A DNA stretch of 64,000 nt from Candidatus Gastranaerophilales bacterium (GTDB lineage: Bacteria > Cyanobacteriota > Vampirovibrionia > Gastranaerophilales > Gastranaerophilaceae): positions 1-64,000 of the forward strand of contig QAMI01000059.1 in NCBI GenBank assembly GCA_003150395.1, given 5' to 3'. Made by a program: the position numbers and the translations under genes. Shown here one piece after another: positions 45,502 through 54,602 of the stretch. The notes below the pieces were generated by a model that ran no database searches, was not told where the DNA came from, and saw only the letters and a program-made list of their open reading frames with translations. How positions within the stretch are numbered: the stretch's first letter is position 1; the number at the start of each line of letters is the position of its first letter.

Positions 45502-46503
45502 ATGACAAAGATTAAAATTCTAGATTGCACTCTTCGCGACGGCGGCTATGTAAACCAGTGGAATTTTGGCGAAGAAAATATTCAAAAAATTATTCGAAAT
45601 TTAGAAAATGCTCATCTCGATTATATTGAATGCGGGTTTCTTAATCAAAAAGTATATAACTCTAATGAAAGTCTATTTCAAAATATTAACCAATTAGAAA
45701 AGTTTTTATATAATAAATCTTCTGAAACTTTATATTCTTTGATGATAAATTACGGTGAATATCCACTAGAAAACCTTCCTGAGTGTAAAAATAATAAAAT
45801 TTTTTTAAGGGTTGCTTTTCATAAACGGAATTTTAAAGAAGCGATTATTTTTTGCGAGCAGCTTATTGAAAAAGGTTATGGAATCTTTTTAAATCCTAAA
45901 CAAACAAATTTGTACACTTTCCAGGAAATGCTTGAACTTATAAATAGTGCTAATGAATTCAAACCAAAGGCTCTTACAATCGTTGATACCAATGGTGCAA
46001 TGAAAGAAGATGATGTTTTTAAATTATTTCAATTAATTGATGAAAATTTAGATAAAAATATTGCATTATGTTTTCACTCTCACAATAACTTGCAGCTTTC
46101 TTTTGCAAATGCCAAATGTTTGATGAAAATTTGTACAGTAAGAGAACTTATTATAGATTCAAGTGTTTTTGGGATGGGGCGCGGTGCAGGAAATCTTTGC
46201 TCCGAACTTATTGTTAGGTATCTCAAAGATAATTACGGTGCAAATTATGAGCTTGTTCCGATTTTGAAGATTATAGACGAACAAATATATCCTATTTTTA
46301 CACAAACAACTTGGGGATATTCTTTTCAGTATTTTCTTTCAGCTGTCAATAACTGTCATCCAAATTATGCTAAATATTTTGTTGAGAACCAAATTATTTC
46401 TGCTGAATTTATTAATAATATTCTGCAAGCAATTCCTGATGATAAAAAATCCGTTTACGATAAGGATTTAATTAAACATTTGTGCAATTTAAGCAAAGTT
46501 TAA
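45502..46503 (+). CDS. HMGL-like (DRE-TIM) aldolase, unknown substrate
   Basis: 333 residues from ATG 45502, preceded by AGGA at good spacing. The DRE-TIM signature KILDCTLRDGGYVNQWNFGE opens it, and FHSHNNLQLSFANAK carries metal-binding His. The family includes 4-hydroxy-2-oxovalerate aldolases and citramalate-type enzymes. No acyl-CoA or citramalate features stand out. Proteins of this type recur in glycan loci, where they are thought to act on sugars or 2-oxo acids; I infer that from memory. It is divergent from the glycan operon, and its role there is unknown. Confidence 0.8.
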   Translation: MTKIKILDCTLRDGGYVNQWNFGEENIQKIIRNLENAHLDYIECGFLNQKVYNSNESLFQNINQLEKFLYNKSSETLYSLMINYGEYPLENLPECKNNKIFLRVAFHKRNFKEAIIFCEQLIEKGYGIFLNPKQTNLYTFQEMLELINSANEFKPKALTIVDTNGAMKEDDVFKLFQLIDENLDKNIALCFHSHNNLQLSFANAKCLMKICTVRELIIDSSVFGMGRGAGNLCSELIVRYLKDNYGANYELVPILKIIDEQIYPIFTQTTWGYSFQYFLSAVNNCHPNYAKYFVENQIISAEFINNILQAIPDDKKSVYDKDLIKHLCNLSKV

Positions 46504-46515
46504 ATGTTAAAACTC

Positions 46516-47400
46516 TTATGAATACATCAAAATGCTGTTATAATGTAATTCTTTCACGATATCAATTATTTTGTTTATAAATTTCTTGTAGGCCTGTCTG
46601 TCGGCTTCACCTGAAAGAATTATATCTGCATTAGAAATTGTCGGATGAATATGGGTTTTTGCTTTGCTGGCGGCGTTGTTGTAAACTTCATCGCTGGATG
46701 AACCCAAATTCCTTTCAGCTGCACGTTTGTAAAATCTTTCCTTTTGAATATTCGCCGAAACGTCAACATATATTTTAAAATCAAATGCATCAACGACTTT
46801 TTCGGTTAAAGTGAATAACCCTTCCGAAATTATGATTTTAGCCGGAACCGCCCGGGTTACATTGTCTTTTCTGATTGCAGTTCCAGACATGTCATACTTT
46901 GGAAGCCAAACTGTTTTACCGTTCAAAAGAGCTCTTATGTGTTCTTTCATTAGTTCCAGCTCTAATGCCTCCGGAATATCCAAATCGTAATGTTTTGCAA
47001 ATTCAGCAAAACTTCCGGCTTTTTTTACCATTTCCGAGCGATCATAGTAATAATCATCTGTGTTAATTCTTGTAATCGCATTTTCAATGCAATATTCATT
47101 TGCAAAGGCTTCAATTGTATCAATTATATCAAGCGTTATTGTTGATTTTCCGCTTGCAGTCTCCCCGGCAATTCCTATTGAACAGGCTCTGCCTTTGGCG
47201 CCGGATAAAAATAATGCCATTTTATGAATGGCATTACTCGATACATATTTAAATATAGAATCAGATGAATCCATTTCATCTGCAAAAATTTTATTAAGCT
47301 TTTTTTCTATTGATTGAAAAACTAGAAGATTATTGTTTCTTTTACCTGAAAACAATTGTTTGTCTGAAGGTTTAATAGTTTTTGTAACGGTATTCTGCAA
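46516..47400 (-). CDS. Uridine kinase/phosphoribulokinase-type P-loop kinase
   Basis: About 294 residues from TTG 47400, chosen for an AAAGGA site eight bases upstream; the longer frame to 47475 has none. A non-conserved ~75-residue N-terminus is followed by the Walker A motif GIAGETASGKSTIT, then RINTDDYYYDRSEM, VWLPKYDMSGTAIRKDNVTR and IISEGLFTLTEKV, the layout of uridine kinases. The substrate may be a nucleoside or another small molecule. It is convergent with the HMGL-like gene, 12 bases away. Confidence 0.83.
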   Translation of the reverse strand: MQNTVTKTIKPSDKQLFSGKRNNNLLVFQSIEKKLNKIFADEMDSSDSIFKYVSSNAIHKMALFLSGAKGRACSIGIAGETASGKSTITLDIIDTIEAFANEYCIENAITRINTDDYYYDRSEMVKKAGSFAEFAKHYDLDIPEALELELMKEHIRALLNGKTVWLPKYDMSGTAIRKDNVTRAVPAKIIISEGLFTLTEKVVDAFDFKIYVDVSANIQKERFYKRAAERNLGSSSDEVYNNAASKAKTHIHPTISNADIILSGEADRQAYKKFINKIIDIVKELHYNSILMYS

Positions 47401-47509
47401 TTTACAAATCCTTTTATTATACTTCTTTTTTCCTATTTTACTACAATAAAAAATAAATAGAAGAAAATTTGTCAAAAATGTTAAAAATGTTCAAAATTTG
47501 TAATAAAAA

Positions 47510-48532
47510 TTATAATTTATTGTTTTTTATTTGTTTATCAATTTTTTCGGCCAGATATGTTGAAATCATTGGTAAAAATCCATAATAAATTGCTGCAAAA
47601 ATTAATGCCGGCCGTAAGATATTGATACCTTCTATGTATTTGTAGAGTTTCGGGTCATTTTGGTTTAGTTTTGAAAATTTCTCAATAAAGGTTTGCGTGT
47701 GTTTTTTTATAACCCTGTCAACCGCATAGCCGCCGGTTAATGTAATTCCGGTTGAGATTACATTATTATAAATAAGCGCTTTTTTCCTATCTTCTTTAAT
47801 TTTGCTGCTTTGATTTGTTAAATATGCAAAACTTGAGGTTAAGAGTATATCTGTGGCTGCTGTCATATGTTTTGCGATATTTTTGTCATTGTTTTGGTGT
47901 TTTGCGGCAAAGTTTCTAAAAACTTCCCAATCAAGAACTTTTGCAATGCCTTTTGGAATTGCTTCTGGCAAAGCGCCCGTAAAAGGAATGTTTTTTTCTT
48001 TCAAAGCTGTACTTTTCTGAGGAGTTTGTTTGTGCGGCACAATTTTTAGGTCAAACAGCTTGTCCATAATAATCGGAATAAAGGCAATTGTTAAGATAGA
48101 TTTAGGAATTGCCGAAAGAAAGCCTGCACCTAATTTTAGAGTTTGGGTTGCAAGTTTGTAGCTCTTTGAAGAGGTCAAGGGATTTGAAGATGGCTGAAAA
48201 CTTTTGATAGATGCCTTGTTAAGATATTTTTCGGGGTTTTTGTCGATTTTTTTTACGGCATTTTCAATTGGGAGTGCAATTGCTTCAACCATTGCAAATT
48301 TTATGAGTCCTGAACCTATTGAATTTGCAATCGCATACTGTTTGTTCTCCTTTTCAACATTTGGGGTTGTAAGAATTGCAAGCGGACGTGTTGTAAGTGA
48401 CATCACAAGCGCTGTTCCGGCAGAGAACGATGTAGCGTGCTCGGAAACTTTTTCAAGAGTTTTCAGAACTGTTTTGTTTGTCAAAACTCCTGTAAAATTT
48501 GGATTATTTCGGCTTACTTTATTTACTTGCAT
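47510..48532 (-). CDS. Lineage-type membrane protein with NPNFTG leader
   Basis: 340 residues from ATG 48532, preceded by AGGA. It opens MQVNKVSRNNPNFTGVL and then shows several helical segments, one with RPLAILTTPNVEKENKQYAI, and a second FTG motif (NIPFTGALPEA) in the middle. No known domain. The motif RP, about ten residues, then a Tyr and a Gly recurs in the paralogues at 49642 and 50271. Such proteins are a feature of this lineage by my recollection; function unknown. Confidence 0.65.
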   Translation of the reverse strand: MQVNKVSRNNPNFTGVLTNKTVLKTLEKVSEHATSFSAGTALVMSLTTRPLAILTTPNVEKENKQYAIANSIGSGLIKFAMVEAIALPIENAVKKIDKNPEKYLNKASIKSFQPSSNPLTSSKSYKLATQTLKLGAGFLSAIPKSILTIAFIPIIMDKLFDLKIVPHKQTPQKSTALKEKNIPFTGALPEAIPKGIAKVLDWEVFRNFAAKHQNNDKNIAKHMTAATDILLTSSFAYLTNQSSKIKEDRKKALIYNNVISTGITLTGGYAVDRVIKKHTQTFIEKFSKLNQNDPKLYKYIEGINILRPALIFAAIYYGFLPMISTYLAEKIDKQIKNNKL

Positions 48533-48614
48533 ACGCTTTTTCCTATTACAAGTAGACAACACACAAAGCAAAAAGTAAAATGTTTCTTAAAATTTTTATA
48601 CTATAATAATTGTG

Positions 48615-49316
48615 ATGAATATAAAAGAGTTTATTAAATCGGAATTGTTAGGATGGGGAAGGGTTGAAAGAGTTATTTTTCCACTTGAGATTTTTTTGAT
48701 TATAATAATATCAATCTATATTGGCGATAATAAAATCGCGCTTGTTTCGGCCGTTTGCGGAATAAGTTATACTATTTTGGCCGGAAAAGGTAAAATTTCA
48801 TGTTATTTATTTGGGCTTTGCGGAACTTTATGCTACGCATATATTTCTTATAAAAATCAACTTTATGGGAATTTATATCTTTATGCCCTTTATTATTTTC
48901 CCATGCAGATTTTGGGAATTTTTAAATGGCGTCAGCACCTTAACAAAGAAACTAATGAGATTATTAAAACTTCGTTGAAATTTAGAGAACGTTTTGCATA
49001 TTTTTCTTCTGCGATAGTGCTATCATTGATTGCTGCAGTTCTTTTAAAATATACCGGCGATTTAACACCTTTTTTTGATGCCTTCACAACAGTGTTTTCT
49101 ATATTCGGCCTGATTTTGACAATAAAACGCTGTATTGAGCAGTGGTATATTTGGACAGTTGTTAACGGCTTATCCGTAATTATGTGGATTGAAGCATATT
49201 TTCACGGTTCAAACTGTTTTGCTACAATTTTAATGTGGGGAACATATTTTATTTTAGGACTTTATTTCCTATACACCTGGCACAAAGAAATCCGGCAAAA
49301 CCGTGCTTTAGGCTAG
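48615..49316 (+). CDS. pnuC: PnuC-like nicotinamide riboside transporter
   Basis: 233 residues, seven to eight membrane helices. PnuC features: YLFGLCGTLCYAYISYKNQL, GNLYLYALYYFPMQILGIFKW and IEQWYIWTVVNGLSVIMWIEA, with Trp/Asn residues that line the ribosylnicotinamide site. It would import nicotinamide riboside for NAD synthesis by facilitated diffusion. The GTG 48612 just before is an alternative start. No riboswitch-like fold was recognised upstream. Confidence 0.85.
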   Translation: MNIKEFIKSELLGWGRVERVIFPLEIFLIIIISIYIGDNKIALVSAVCGISYTILAGKGKISCYLFGLCGTLCYAYISYKNQLYGNLYLYALYYFPMQILGIFKWRQHLNKETNEIIKTSLKFRERFAYFSSAIVLSLIAAVLLKYTGDLTPFFDAFTTVFSIFGLILTIKRCIEQWYIWTVVNGLSVIMWIEAYFHGSNCFATILMWGTYFILGLYFLYTWHKEIRQNRALG

Positions 49317-49318
49317 AA

Positions 49319-49630
49319 TCAATTTATCGAAACCTTTTCCTTAATTCCTGCTTCATTTTTTTTATCAGATGCCGGTGCATTGTTGTCTTTGTATTTCCAA
49401 TATAGAAACATGTCCACAAGCAGGAAAAACGTATTTATAATATACAACCAGAAAACCCAGTCCATATCATCAAGAACCTTATGTGCAATGCCGCAAATAT
49501 ATCCTAAAAGAATAAGCATTGAAAAATGGATACTTTTGCCGTGGACGCACTTGCATTTGTAAGTTTTCAAGGCTGCAACCGGCCAGCTTATGCCAAAACA
49601 AACCATCATTCCTGCTTCAAATACACTCAT
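49319..49630 (-). CDS. Small PQ-loop/SemiSWEET-like membrane protein
   Basis: 103 residues with three membrane helices and a charged tail. The helix 1 region reads CFGISWPVAALKTYKCK, a pattern seen in small PQ-loop type proteins of Firmicutes, followed by GKSIHFSMLILLGYICGI. I cannot say what it transports. It is convergent with pnuC, two bases away. Family call is tentative. Confidence 0.6.
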   Translation of the reverse strand: MSVFEAGMMVCFGISWPVAALKTYKCKCVHGKSIHFSMLILLGYICGIAHKVLDDMDWVFWLYIINTFFLLVDMFLYWKYKDNNAPASDKKNEAGIKEKVSIN

Positions 49631-49641
49631 AATTATCTCCT

Positions 49642-50271
49642 TTATGCTTTTATATTTATTTTACCATTTTCCTGTTTCTTGCTTTCTTCAAAACCTAAAC
49701 CTCGCATTAGCGGATGAAGTATATGGTTGCTTAATTCAGAGGCAATCCAGGCCAAACCAATTACTGTTCCTGTTAAGTTGCTTAATTCAATCGCACCTTT
49801 GGCTGCAGGGAACTCCGGAGGTTTTGCATCGTTAATAAGATGCTCTTTTAATGTTAATTTGTCATCTTTATCTGCTTTTAAAGTATCTGAAATTTTTGAC
49901 AGAAGTTTATTGTTTTTTCTTTCACCAATGGGCATTTTTGCCAGTTTTGCATAATTTAAATATTCTTGTGCATCTTTGAACGCCGGGAGTTCTTTATCAC
50001 CTTTTAATATTTTCTGGGCTATCTTGAAACCGTATCTCTGAAAAATAAATGGAATCATTGTGAGATAAATTCCCAAGCATAGCATCTGATATAAGCCTTC
50101 TTTTGTTGCAGCGTACTTTCTTGTATCTTCATCAACTTTTTTATCCATCATAATAGCTGCCGGCCGGCCTGTTGCTTTGAAAATGGATTCTGTAGAGACT
50201 GTGTATTTTGTGTTATTTGCAAAATTTACAAATTTTGGATTTAAAAGTATATTTGCGACTTTATCAAGCAT
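49642..50271 (-). CDS. Lineage-type membrane protein, paralogue of the 50271 gene
   Basis: 209 residues. The region RPAAIMMDKKVDEDTRKYAA followed by a KEGLYQ-type helix matches RPTFTMMDKKQEKASRIYTA and REGLTG in the gene at 50271-50810, so the two are paralogues. Two to three membrane segments are visible. Its start overlaps that gene's stop by one base (TAATG). Function unknown. Confidence 0.65.
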   Translation of the reverse strand: MLDKVANILLNPKFVNFANNTKYTVSTESIFKATGRPAAIMMDKKVDEDTRKYAATKEGLYQMLCLGIYLTMIPFIFQRYGFKIAQKILKGDKELPAFKDAQEYLNYAKLAKMPIGERKNNKLLSKISDTLKADKDDKLTLKEHLINDAKPPEFPAAKGAIELSNLTGTVIGLAWIASELSNHILHPLMRGLGFEESKKQENGKINIKA

Positions 50272-50810
50272 TATATACCTCCAATCTTCATTCCGGAACT
50301 GTAAAAATTTCTGAAATGATACATATTTTGTGCTTGATAACCGTTAAAATTAATCTCTTTCTTCTCCGGGTGAGGTAAAGCTTTTGTTGAGGGTTTTTGA
50401 ACTTCTGCTTTTTTCTTTGTTATGAATTTGTCAAGAAGCGGTTTTGTTGCCGCATTACATATTGCAGGTATAACAAATAATGCTGTTAAACTTACTGTAA
50501 TTAAGGATAAGGTTGATTTCATTTTTGGAAGCTCTTTTACATTATTTGTTTTAACTGCAATATGTTTGGCTAGTTTTTCAACGCCTGCATCTGTTACCAG
50601 GTATGAGCCAAAGGCAACTGCGCCCGTCAAACCTTCTCTGAATGCTGTGTAAATTCGTGAGGCTTTCTCCTGTTTTTTGTCCATCATTGTGAATGTGGGG
50701 CGAAGAATTCCTTTTGATACTGCAATTGTCAAGGCTCCGTAAAGGGCTTTGTTATTTTTTCCAAGACTTAGACAAATATCTTTAAAATATTTTTGAAACG
50801 GGGTATTCAT
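50271..50810 (-). CDS. Lineage-type membrane protein, paralogue of the 49642 gene
   Basis: 179 residues from ATG 50810, with GGAG six bases upstream. It shares RPTFTMMDKKQEKASRIYTA and REGLTGAVAFGSYLV with the downstream paralogue and has two or three membrane segments. The C-terminal INFNGYQAQ resembles the FTG-type tags of related proteins. No known domain; function unknown. Confidence 0.65.
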   Translation of the reverse strand: MNTPFQKYFKDICLSLGKNNKALYGALTIAVSKGILRPTFTMMDKKQEKASRIYTAFREGLTGAVAFGSYLVTDAGVEKLAKHIAVKTNNVKELPKMKSTLSLITVSLTALFVIPAICNAATKPLLDKFITKKKAEVQKPSTKALPHPEKKEINFNGYQAQNMYHFRNFYSSGMKIGGI

Positions 50811-50912
50811 TTTTATCTCCAATACAATTTTAGAACCTGAATTTGTAATGTAAAGTGTTAATTTTACGCTTAATTCAGTAATTAAGTTATTTTTTATAAT
50901 ATAATTTTATGT

Positions 50913-51441
50913 ATGATGGAAAATAAAAAGGTATTTTTACTGCATTAACCATATTATGCATTGTCGTAAGTTATTTTATATGGAATTCTCTTGATTTCAG
51001 ACTTTACAGGTTAAATTTTAAGAAAAATGCGAAAAAGCTGTCAATGAGAAACAGATGAATAAAGATATCGAAAAACAATACTTAAATAACGCATCTGTGT
51101 CAGATATGTTAAAACTGATAAAAAAGAGTTGTGAAGGTGAACTTTTATCAAAAAAATCTACAAATTATTTAGTTAGGATTATGCAGGATACAAACACGGG
51201 GCAAGATAAACTCAAAGCAGGTTTGCCGGAAGGAGTTTTGATAGGGCACAAAACAGGCTCTTCATCAAGAAAGTCCAACAGAATAAAAATAGCAGATAAT
51301 GATGCCGGGTTTGTTATACTTCCTGGAGGTGGTGTTTATTATATTGCAGTGTTTATTCAGGATTCGCCAATGTCAGATTCTGAAAACGCTGACTTAATCC
51401 GCTCTATATCGCAAATAGTTTACAAATATTTTGTCAAATAG
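50913..51441 (+). pseudogene. Decayed class A beta-lactamase
   Basis: The intact part (ATG 51055, 128 residues) matches the C-terminal third of class A beta-lactamases: NASVSDMLKLIKKSCEGELL, then LKAGLPEGVLIGHKTGSS with the KTG box, and ILPGGGVYYIAVFIQD. The active-site SxxK, SDN and omega-loop Glu are absent. Upstream, ATG 50913 opens MMENKKV, and after a one-base frame change a hydrophobic segment TALTILCIVVSYFIW continues, like a signal anchor, ended by TGA shortly before the intact part. So N-terminal and C-terminal pieces remain with a central deletion and frameshifts. No function as an antibiotic-hydrolysing enzyme is expected. Confidence 0.7.
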
Positions 51442-51479
51442 CCACCCAAAATGATAAAAAGCCTAAAAGCGCTTAAAAA

Positions 51480-51517
51480 ATGGAGATAAGGCTTAATCCT
51501 TTATCTCCATTTTTTTT
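51480..51517. terminator. Bidirectional terminator between beta-lactamase remnant and tRNA-fMet
   Basis: Stem ATGGAGATAAGG/CCTTTATCTCCAT (one bulge) with a six-base loop, A-run on one side and TTTTTTT on the other. Confidence 0.85.
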
Positions 51518-51520
51518 ACT

Positions 51521-51597
<77 letters not shown>

Positions 51598-51679
51598 ATA
51601 TTTAATTCTCATGCCGAATAAATGCCTCGACAACTTTATTATTAAATGCTGAAAATTAAAAATCAACCCCTAATTTTTT

Positions 51680-52399
51680 TTAGGCCTCTATGTCCAACAA
51701 GTTGTTTGTGTTAGCTTCAAATGCTTTTTGAGCCTCACCAAGGTTGTAGGCGTTGTATATATCTGCCAGATTTTTGGAAGCAGCGGCCAAATTTTTTGCG
51801 TTTGTATATTGAAGTATCTTGTATAATCCGTTATTGTTGATTTTACCGTCGATTTTAGAGGCTTCAAGCTCTTCACCCTTGCTTAACATATCGGATACAA
51901 GAATTGATGTTGAATATTCTGCATTGTCGACTTTTCCGTCTTTGTTTATGTCAAATGCAGAGGCATCAGCATTTTTGAAACTTGTTTTCAGCTTTTGTGT
52001 AAGCTCTTGAACTGGTATTGATAGCTTTTTGCCCATTTCTTCAAATGCAGCCCCTAATAAAGCCATTTTATCAATATTTTTGCCGTTTGTACTGTCCGGC
52101 ATGTACTGATATTCAAAATCAAGTGGTGGTAATGATTTTAAAAAATTATCAGTTTCTTTGATTAGTTTTTCGGAACTTGCTTCTACAAGTTTTGTTTTTA
52201 ATAAGTTCCCGTAATTTTTGTCTGAAAATTTAAAACTGTCTGTGTTTTTAGCTTTTTTGCCGCTAAGTTTTTCTAAATATTCAAAATGATTGGCAGCTGC
52301 GTTTCTGCCGTATCTTACGGAATTGTCATTGATTTTGCCATCATAAATTCCTTTGCTGCCGTTGATATATGCCGCATTATTTTGAATTGAATAAACCAT
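51680..52399 (-). CDS. EF-hand-like calcium-binding protein
   Basis: 239 residues, no signal peptide or membrane helix. The motif DINKDGKVDNAEY matches a canonical EF-hand loop with Asp at 1, 3 and 5 and Glu at 12. Two weaker loops (YDGKINDNSV near the N-terminus and IDGKINNNG near the C-terminus) are similar. The rest is helical and polar. A calcium-binding role is likely, as in dockerin-type or calmodulin-like repeats, but no partner is seen. It is close to tRNA-fMet. Confidence 0.65.
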   Translation of the reverse strand: MVYSIQNNAAYINGSKGIYDGKINDNSVRYGRNAAANHFEYLEKLSGKKAKNTDSFKFSDKNYGNLLKTKLVEASSEKLIKETDNFLKSLPPLDFEYQYMPDSTNGKNIDKMALLGAAFEEMGKKLSIPVQELTQKLKTSFKNADASAFDINKDGKVDNAEYSTSILVSDMLSKGEELEASKIDGKINNNGLYKILQYTNAKNLAAASKNLADIYNAYNLGEAQKAFEANTNNLLDIEA

Positions 52400-52489
52400 T
52401 CTTCACACCTTTTAATTTTATCCATTTTTATAAAACAACTAAAGATAGAAAATTGATTAATCTAGAAACTTTATTAAAATATATTAAGC

Positions 52490-53011
52490 TTACCTTTTGA
52501 TAACACCCCAGGCCTTGATTGTGCCGCGAATATATTTTACAAGATAATAGTGTCCGGATTCTACATATTCAATAGATGCTTCCATGTAAATTTCTTCTTT
52601 ATCTGGTTTCATTCCGACTTTCGCACGTTTTTTGTTAATTTTTTCGCGCTCTTTTGCTTCTTTTTTTCGTTGTTTTTTGTATTTCGGATCGTTTAATCGT
52701 TCTTTTTCTGATTCATCTTCCTCCACTTTAATTACCGGAATTAAAGCTACAGGAGTTTTACTTTGCGTAAGTATAAAGAATTTCCAATCATCGCTTAGTG
52801 CAAGCTCATAGTGTCCGGGTTGTATAAAATCCATTTCTCCATCAAAGAGATAGTTGGCTAAAACAAGAGTCGGATAATCGCTTTCATCAAGCGCATATCT
52901 GTAAATTGCCTGTGACCCCATTCTAATCCCCGACATATTTTGCGGCTGAGGCGGGTAGGCACGAATTGTGGGATGCATTAATACTGTATCAGTATAAATA
53001 CCTTCAATCAT
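52490..53011 (-). CDS. Hypothetical protein coupled to rnpA
   Basis: 173 residues. It begins MIEGIYTDTVLMHPTIRAYP and contains a Lys/Glu/Arg-rich central region (about 100-140) that looks helical. No membrane helices or known domain. It starts one base inside the rnpA stop (TAATG), so the two are co-translated. In most bacteria yidD or yidC would follow rnpA, so this gene takes an unusual place. Function unknown. Confidence 0.7.
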   Translation of the reverse strand: MIEGIYTDTVLMHPTIRAYPPQPQNMSGIRMGSQAIYRYALDESDYPTLVLANYLFDGEMDFIQPGHYELALSDDWKFFILTQSKTPVALIPVIKVEEDESEKERLNDPKYKKQRKKEAKEREKINKKRAKVGMKPDKEEIYMEASIEYVESGHYYLVKYIRGTIKAWGVIKR

Positions 53012-53361
53012 TAAAGACGCTCCAAAAGGTTTTTAATAATATTTTGCATTTCTGTAAAATTTTTATCAAGGGCTTTTTCACCGCCAACAAAAATTAGAGA
53101 AAGATAATTCTGTGAATTTGAAGTATTTCCGGATTTTAACAGTAATCTGTAACTTTCACGCATAAGGCGTTTTAAACGATTTCTTTTAACGGCGCGTTTG
53201 TGAGTTTTCTTTGATACTACAAAACCTACGCGGGTTGGAGCGTTGGGATCCTTTTTTAATATTCCGGCAAAGAGCGTTACGCCGTTCTTGTGAAAAGAAT
53301 TTTTAATCCTGTATGTTGCGGTAAAGGCCGCTTTATTTTTTAATCTGAATTGTTTTGGGAG
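53011..53361 (-). CDS. rnpA: Ribonuclease P protein component
   Basis: 116 residues from ATG 53361; a longer frame to 53475 adds a poor N-terminus. It starts MLPKQFRLKNKAAFTATY, with RVGFVVSKKTHKRAVKRNRL and KRLMRESYRLL, the RNR motif of RnpA. It helps the RNase P RNA remove 5' leaders from pre-tRNAs. Gene order rpmH-rnpA is conserved across bacteria. Confidence 0.93.
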   Translation of the reverse strand, partial: LPKQFRLKNKAAFTATYRIKNSFHKNGVTLFAGILKKDPNAPTRVGFVVSKKTHKRAVKRNRLKRLMRESYRLLLKSGNTSNSQNYLSLIFVGGEKALDKNFTEMQNIIKNLLERL

Positions 53362-53513
53362 CATACCCTCACCCAAATTTCTAAGCTCATTATATTCGCT
53401 AAGAAATTTTACCCTCAGCCATACAGCATACAAACTCACACAGCTCGTAACGCGCTGGTTCGTTTTGCATCCCACAAAGGGCGAGGGTAAATAAATACCT
53501 TGTAATCTTTAGA

Positions 53514-53666
53514 TTAAGCTCTTTTTTTAGCTTGGATTGCTAATCTGTGACGGCCTTTTGCGCGGCGTCTGTTCAAAACTTCGCGTCCGCCCGGAGTTGC
53601 CATTCTTGCTCTGAAGCCGCTTACGTGCTGTCTTTTAATCTTTGTTCCTTCTAGTGTACGTCTCAT
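53514..53666 (-). CDS. rpmH: 50S ribosomal protein L34
   Basis: 50 residues, reading [20 protein letters not shown] then [20 protein letters not shown], a typical L34. Found by direct translation, being short. It lies 150 bases before rnpA in the same direction. No dnaA or oriC is near. Confidence 0.95.
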   Translation of the reverse strand: MRRTLEGTKIKRQHVSGFRARMATPGGREVLNRRRAKGRHRLAIQAKKRA

Positions 53667-53707
53667 AATCTTTATTCCTTTTAATTTATATTTGTCGTAT
53701 AATTCAA

Positions 53708-53736
53708 ATGTTAAATGAAAAAAAATAAATAGTCAA
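53708..53736 (-). promoter_or_regulatory. Probable promoter of rpmH-rnpA
   Basis: On the minus strand TTGACT is followed after 17 bases by TAACAT, about 40 bases upstream of the rpmH start. Confidence 0.55.
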
Positions 53737-53764
53737 CACAATAGAGGGAGTCAGGTTAAATTAT

Positions 53765-54580
53765 ATGAACAAAAATTTTAAAAAAATAGGGTTTATCGGC
53801 TGCGGTAAAATGGCAGGAGCTATAATTTCAGGGATTAAATCCTGCATTTGCGGAAATCATTTCGAATTAAAGGGTTCTGAGGTCAACTGTGAGATTGCTG
53901 AACTTGCGCAAAATAAACTCGGAATTGAAGTTTTGACAGATAACAGATTTTTGACAATGGACAGTGATGTTATTTTTATTGCTACAAAACCGAATTATGT
54001 AAGAAATGTTTTGGAAGAAATTAAAGACGAAATCACCCCGGAAAAACTTGTGGTTTCTATTGCTGCCGGCATTTCAACTGAAACTATTCTTGAAATAATT
54101 CCCAATGCACGCATAATAAGAGTTATGCCAAATACTCCGGCATTGGTAAAAGAAGGAATGTTTGCGGTTGCCAAGGGTGAATATGCAACTGAAGAAGATA
54201 TTGAATTTGTTATGGAATTGCTTTCTTCTATTGGTAAAGTAATTGAGGTTGAGGAAGGCCAAATCGATATTGTGACAGCAATTTCAGGTTCAGGCCCTGC
54301 GTTTTTCTATAAAGTTATTGAAGACATGGCGCGTGCCGGTGAAAAACTCGGATTGGATTATGAAAAATCACTTCTTCTTGCAGCTCAAACAGCTTTGGGG
54401 TCTTCTAAAATGGTGTTTGACAGAGGCGAGGCTACTGTTCAAAATTTAATTGATAATGTTGCAACTAAAGGCGGATGTACTTTTGTCGGGATTACGGTTA
54501 TGAATGAAGAACATTCAGACAAACTTTTTTATGATGTTATTGAAAAGACAGCAATTAAAGCAAATGAACTTGGGAAATAG
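53765..54580 (+). CDS. proC: Pyrroline-5-carboxylate reductase
   Basis: 271 residues. The Rossmann start reads IGFIGCGKMAGAIISGI, IATKPNYVRNVLEEI follows, and SGSGPAFFYKVIEDMARAG and GGCTFVGITVMNE carry the P5C-binding features of ProC. It reduces pyrroline-5-carboxylate to proline with NAD(P)H. It is divergent from rpmH and ends at a strong terminator. Confidence 0.95.
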   Translation: MNKNFKKIGFIGCGKMAGAIISGIKSCICGNHFELKGSEVNCEIAELAQNKLGIEVLTDNRFLTMDSDVIFIATKPNYVRNVLEEIKDEITPEKLVVSIAAGISTETILEIIPNARIIRVMPNTPALVKEGMFAVAKGEYATEEDIEFVMELLSSIGKVIEVEEGQIDIVTAISGSGPAFFYKVIEDMARAGEKLGLDYEKSLLLAAQTALGSSKMVFDRGEATVQNLIDNVATKGGCTFVGITVMNEEHSDKLFYDVIEKTAIKANELGK

Positions 54581-54602
54581 GTTTTTGCTTTTATGAATTG
54601 TT

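Noticed and set aside
48540..48614. NAD-responsive riboswitch before pnuC
   Set aside because: The spacer is short and AT-rich and no conserved fold was recognised.
51055..51441. A functional short beta-lactamase
   Set aside because: It lacks the catalytic Ser-x-x-Lys and the omega-loop Glu, so only a fragment remains.
53514..53764. Replication origin near rpmH-rnpA
   Set aside because: No dnaA gene and no cluster of DnaA boxes was recognised; proC is next.
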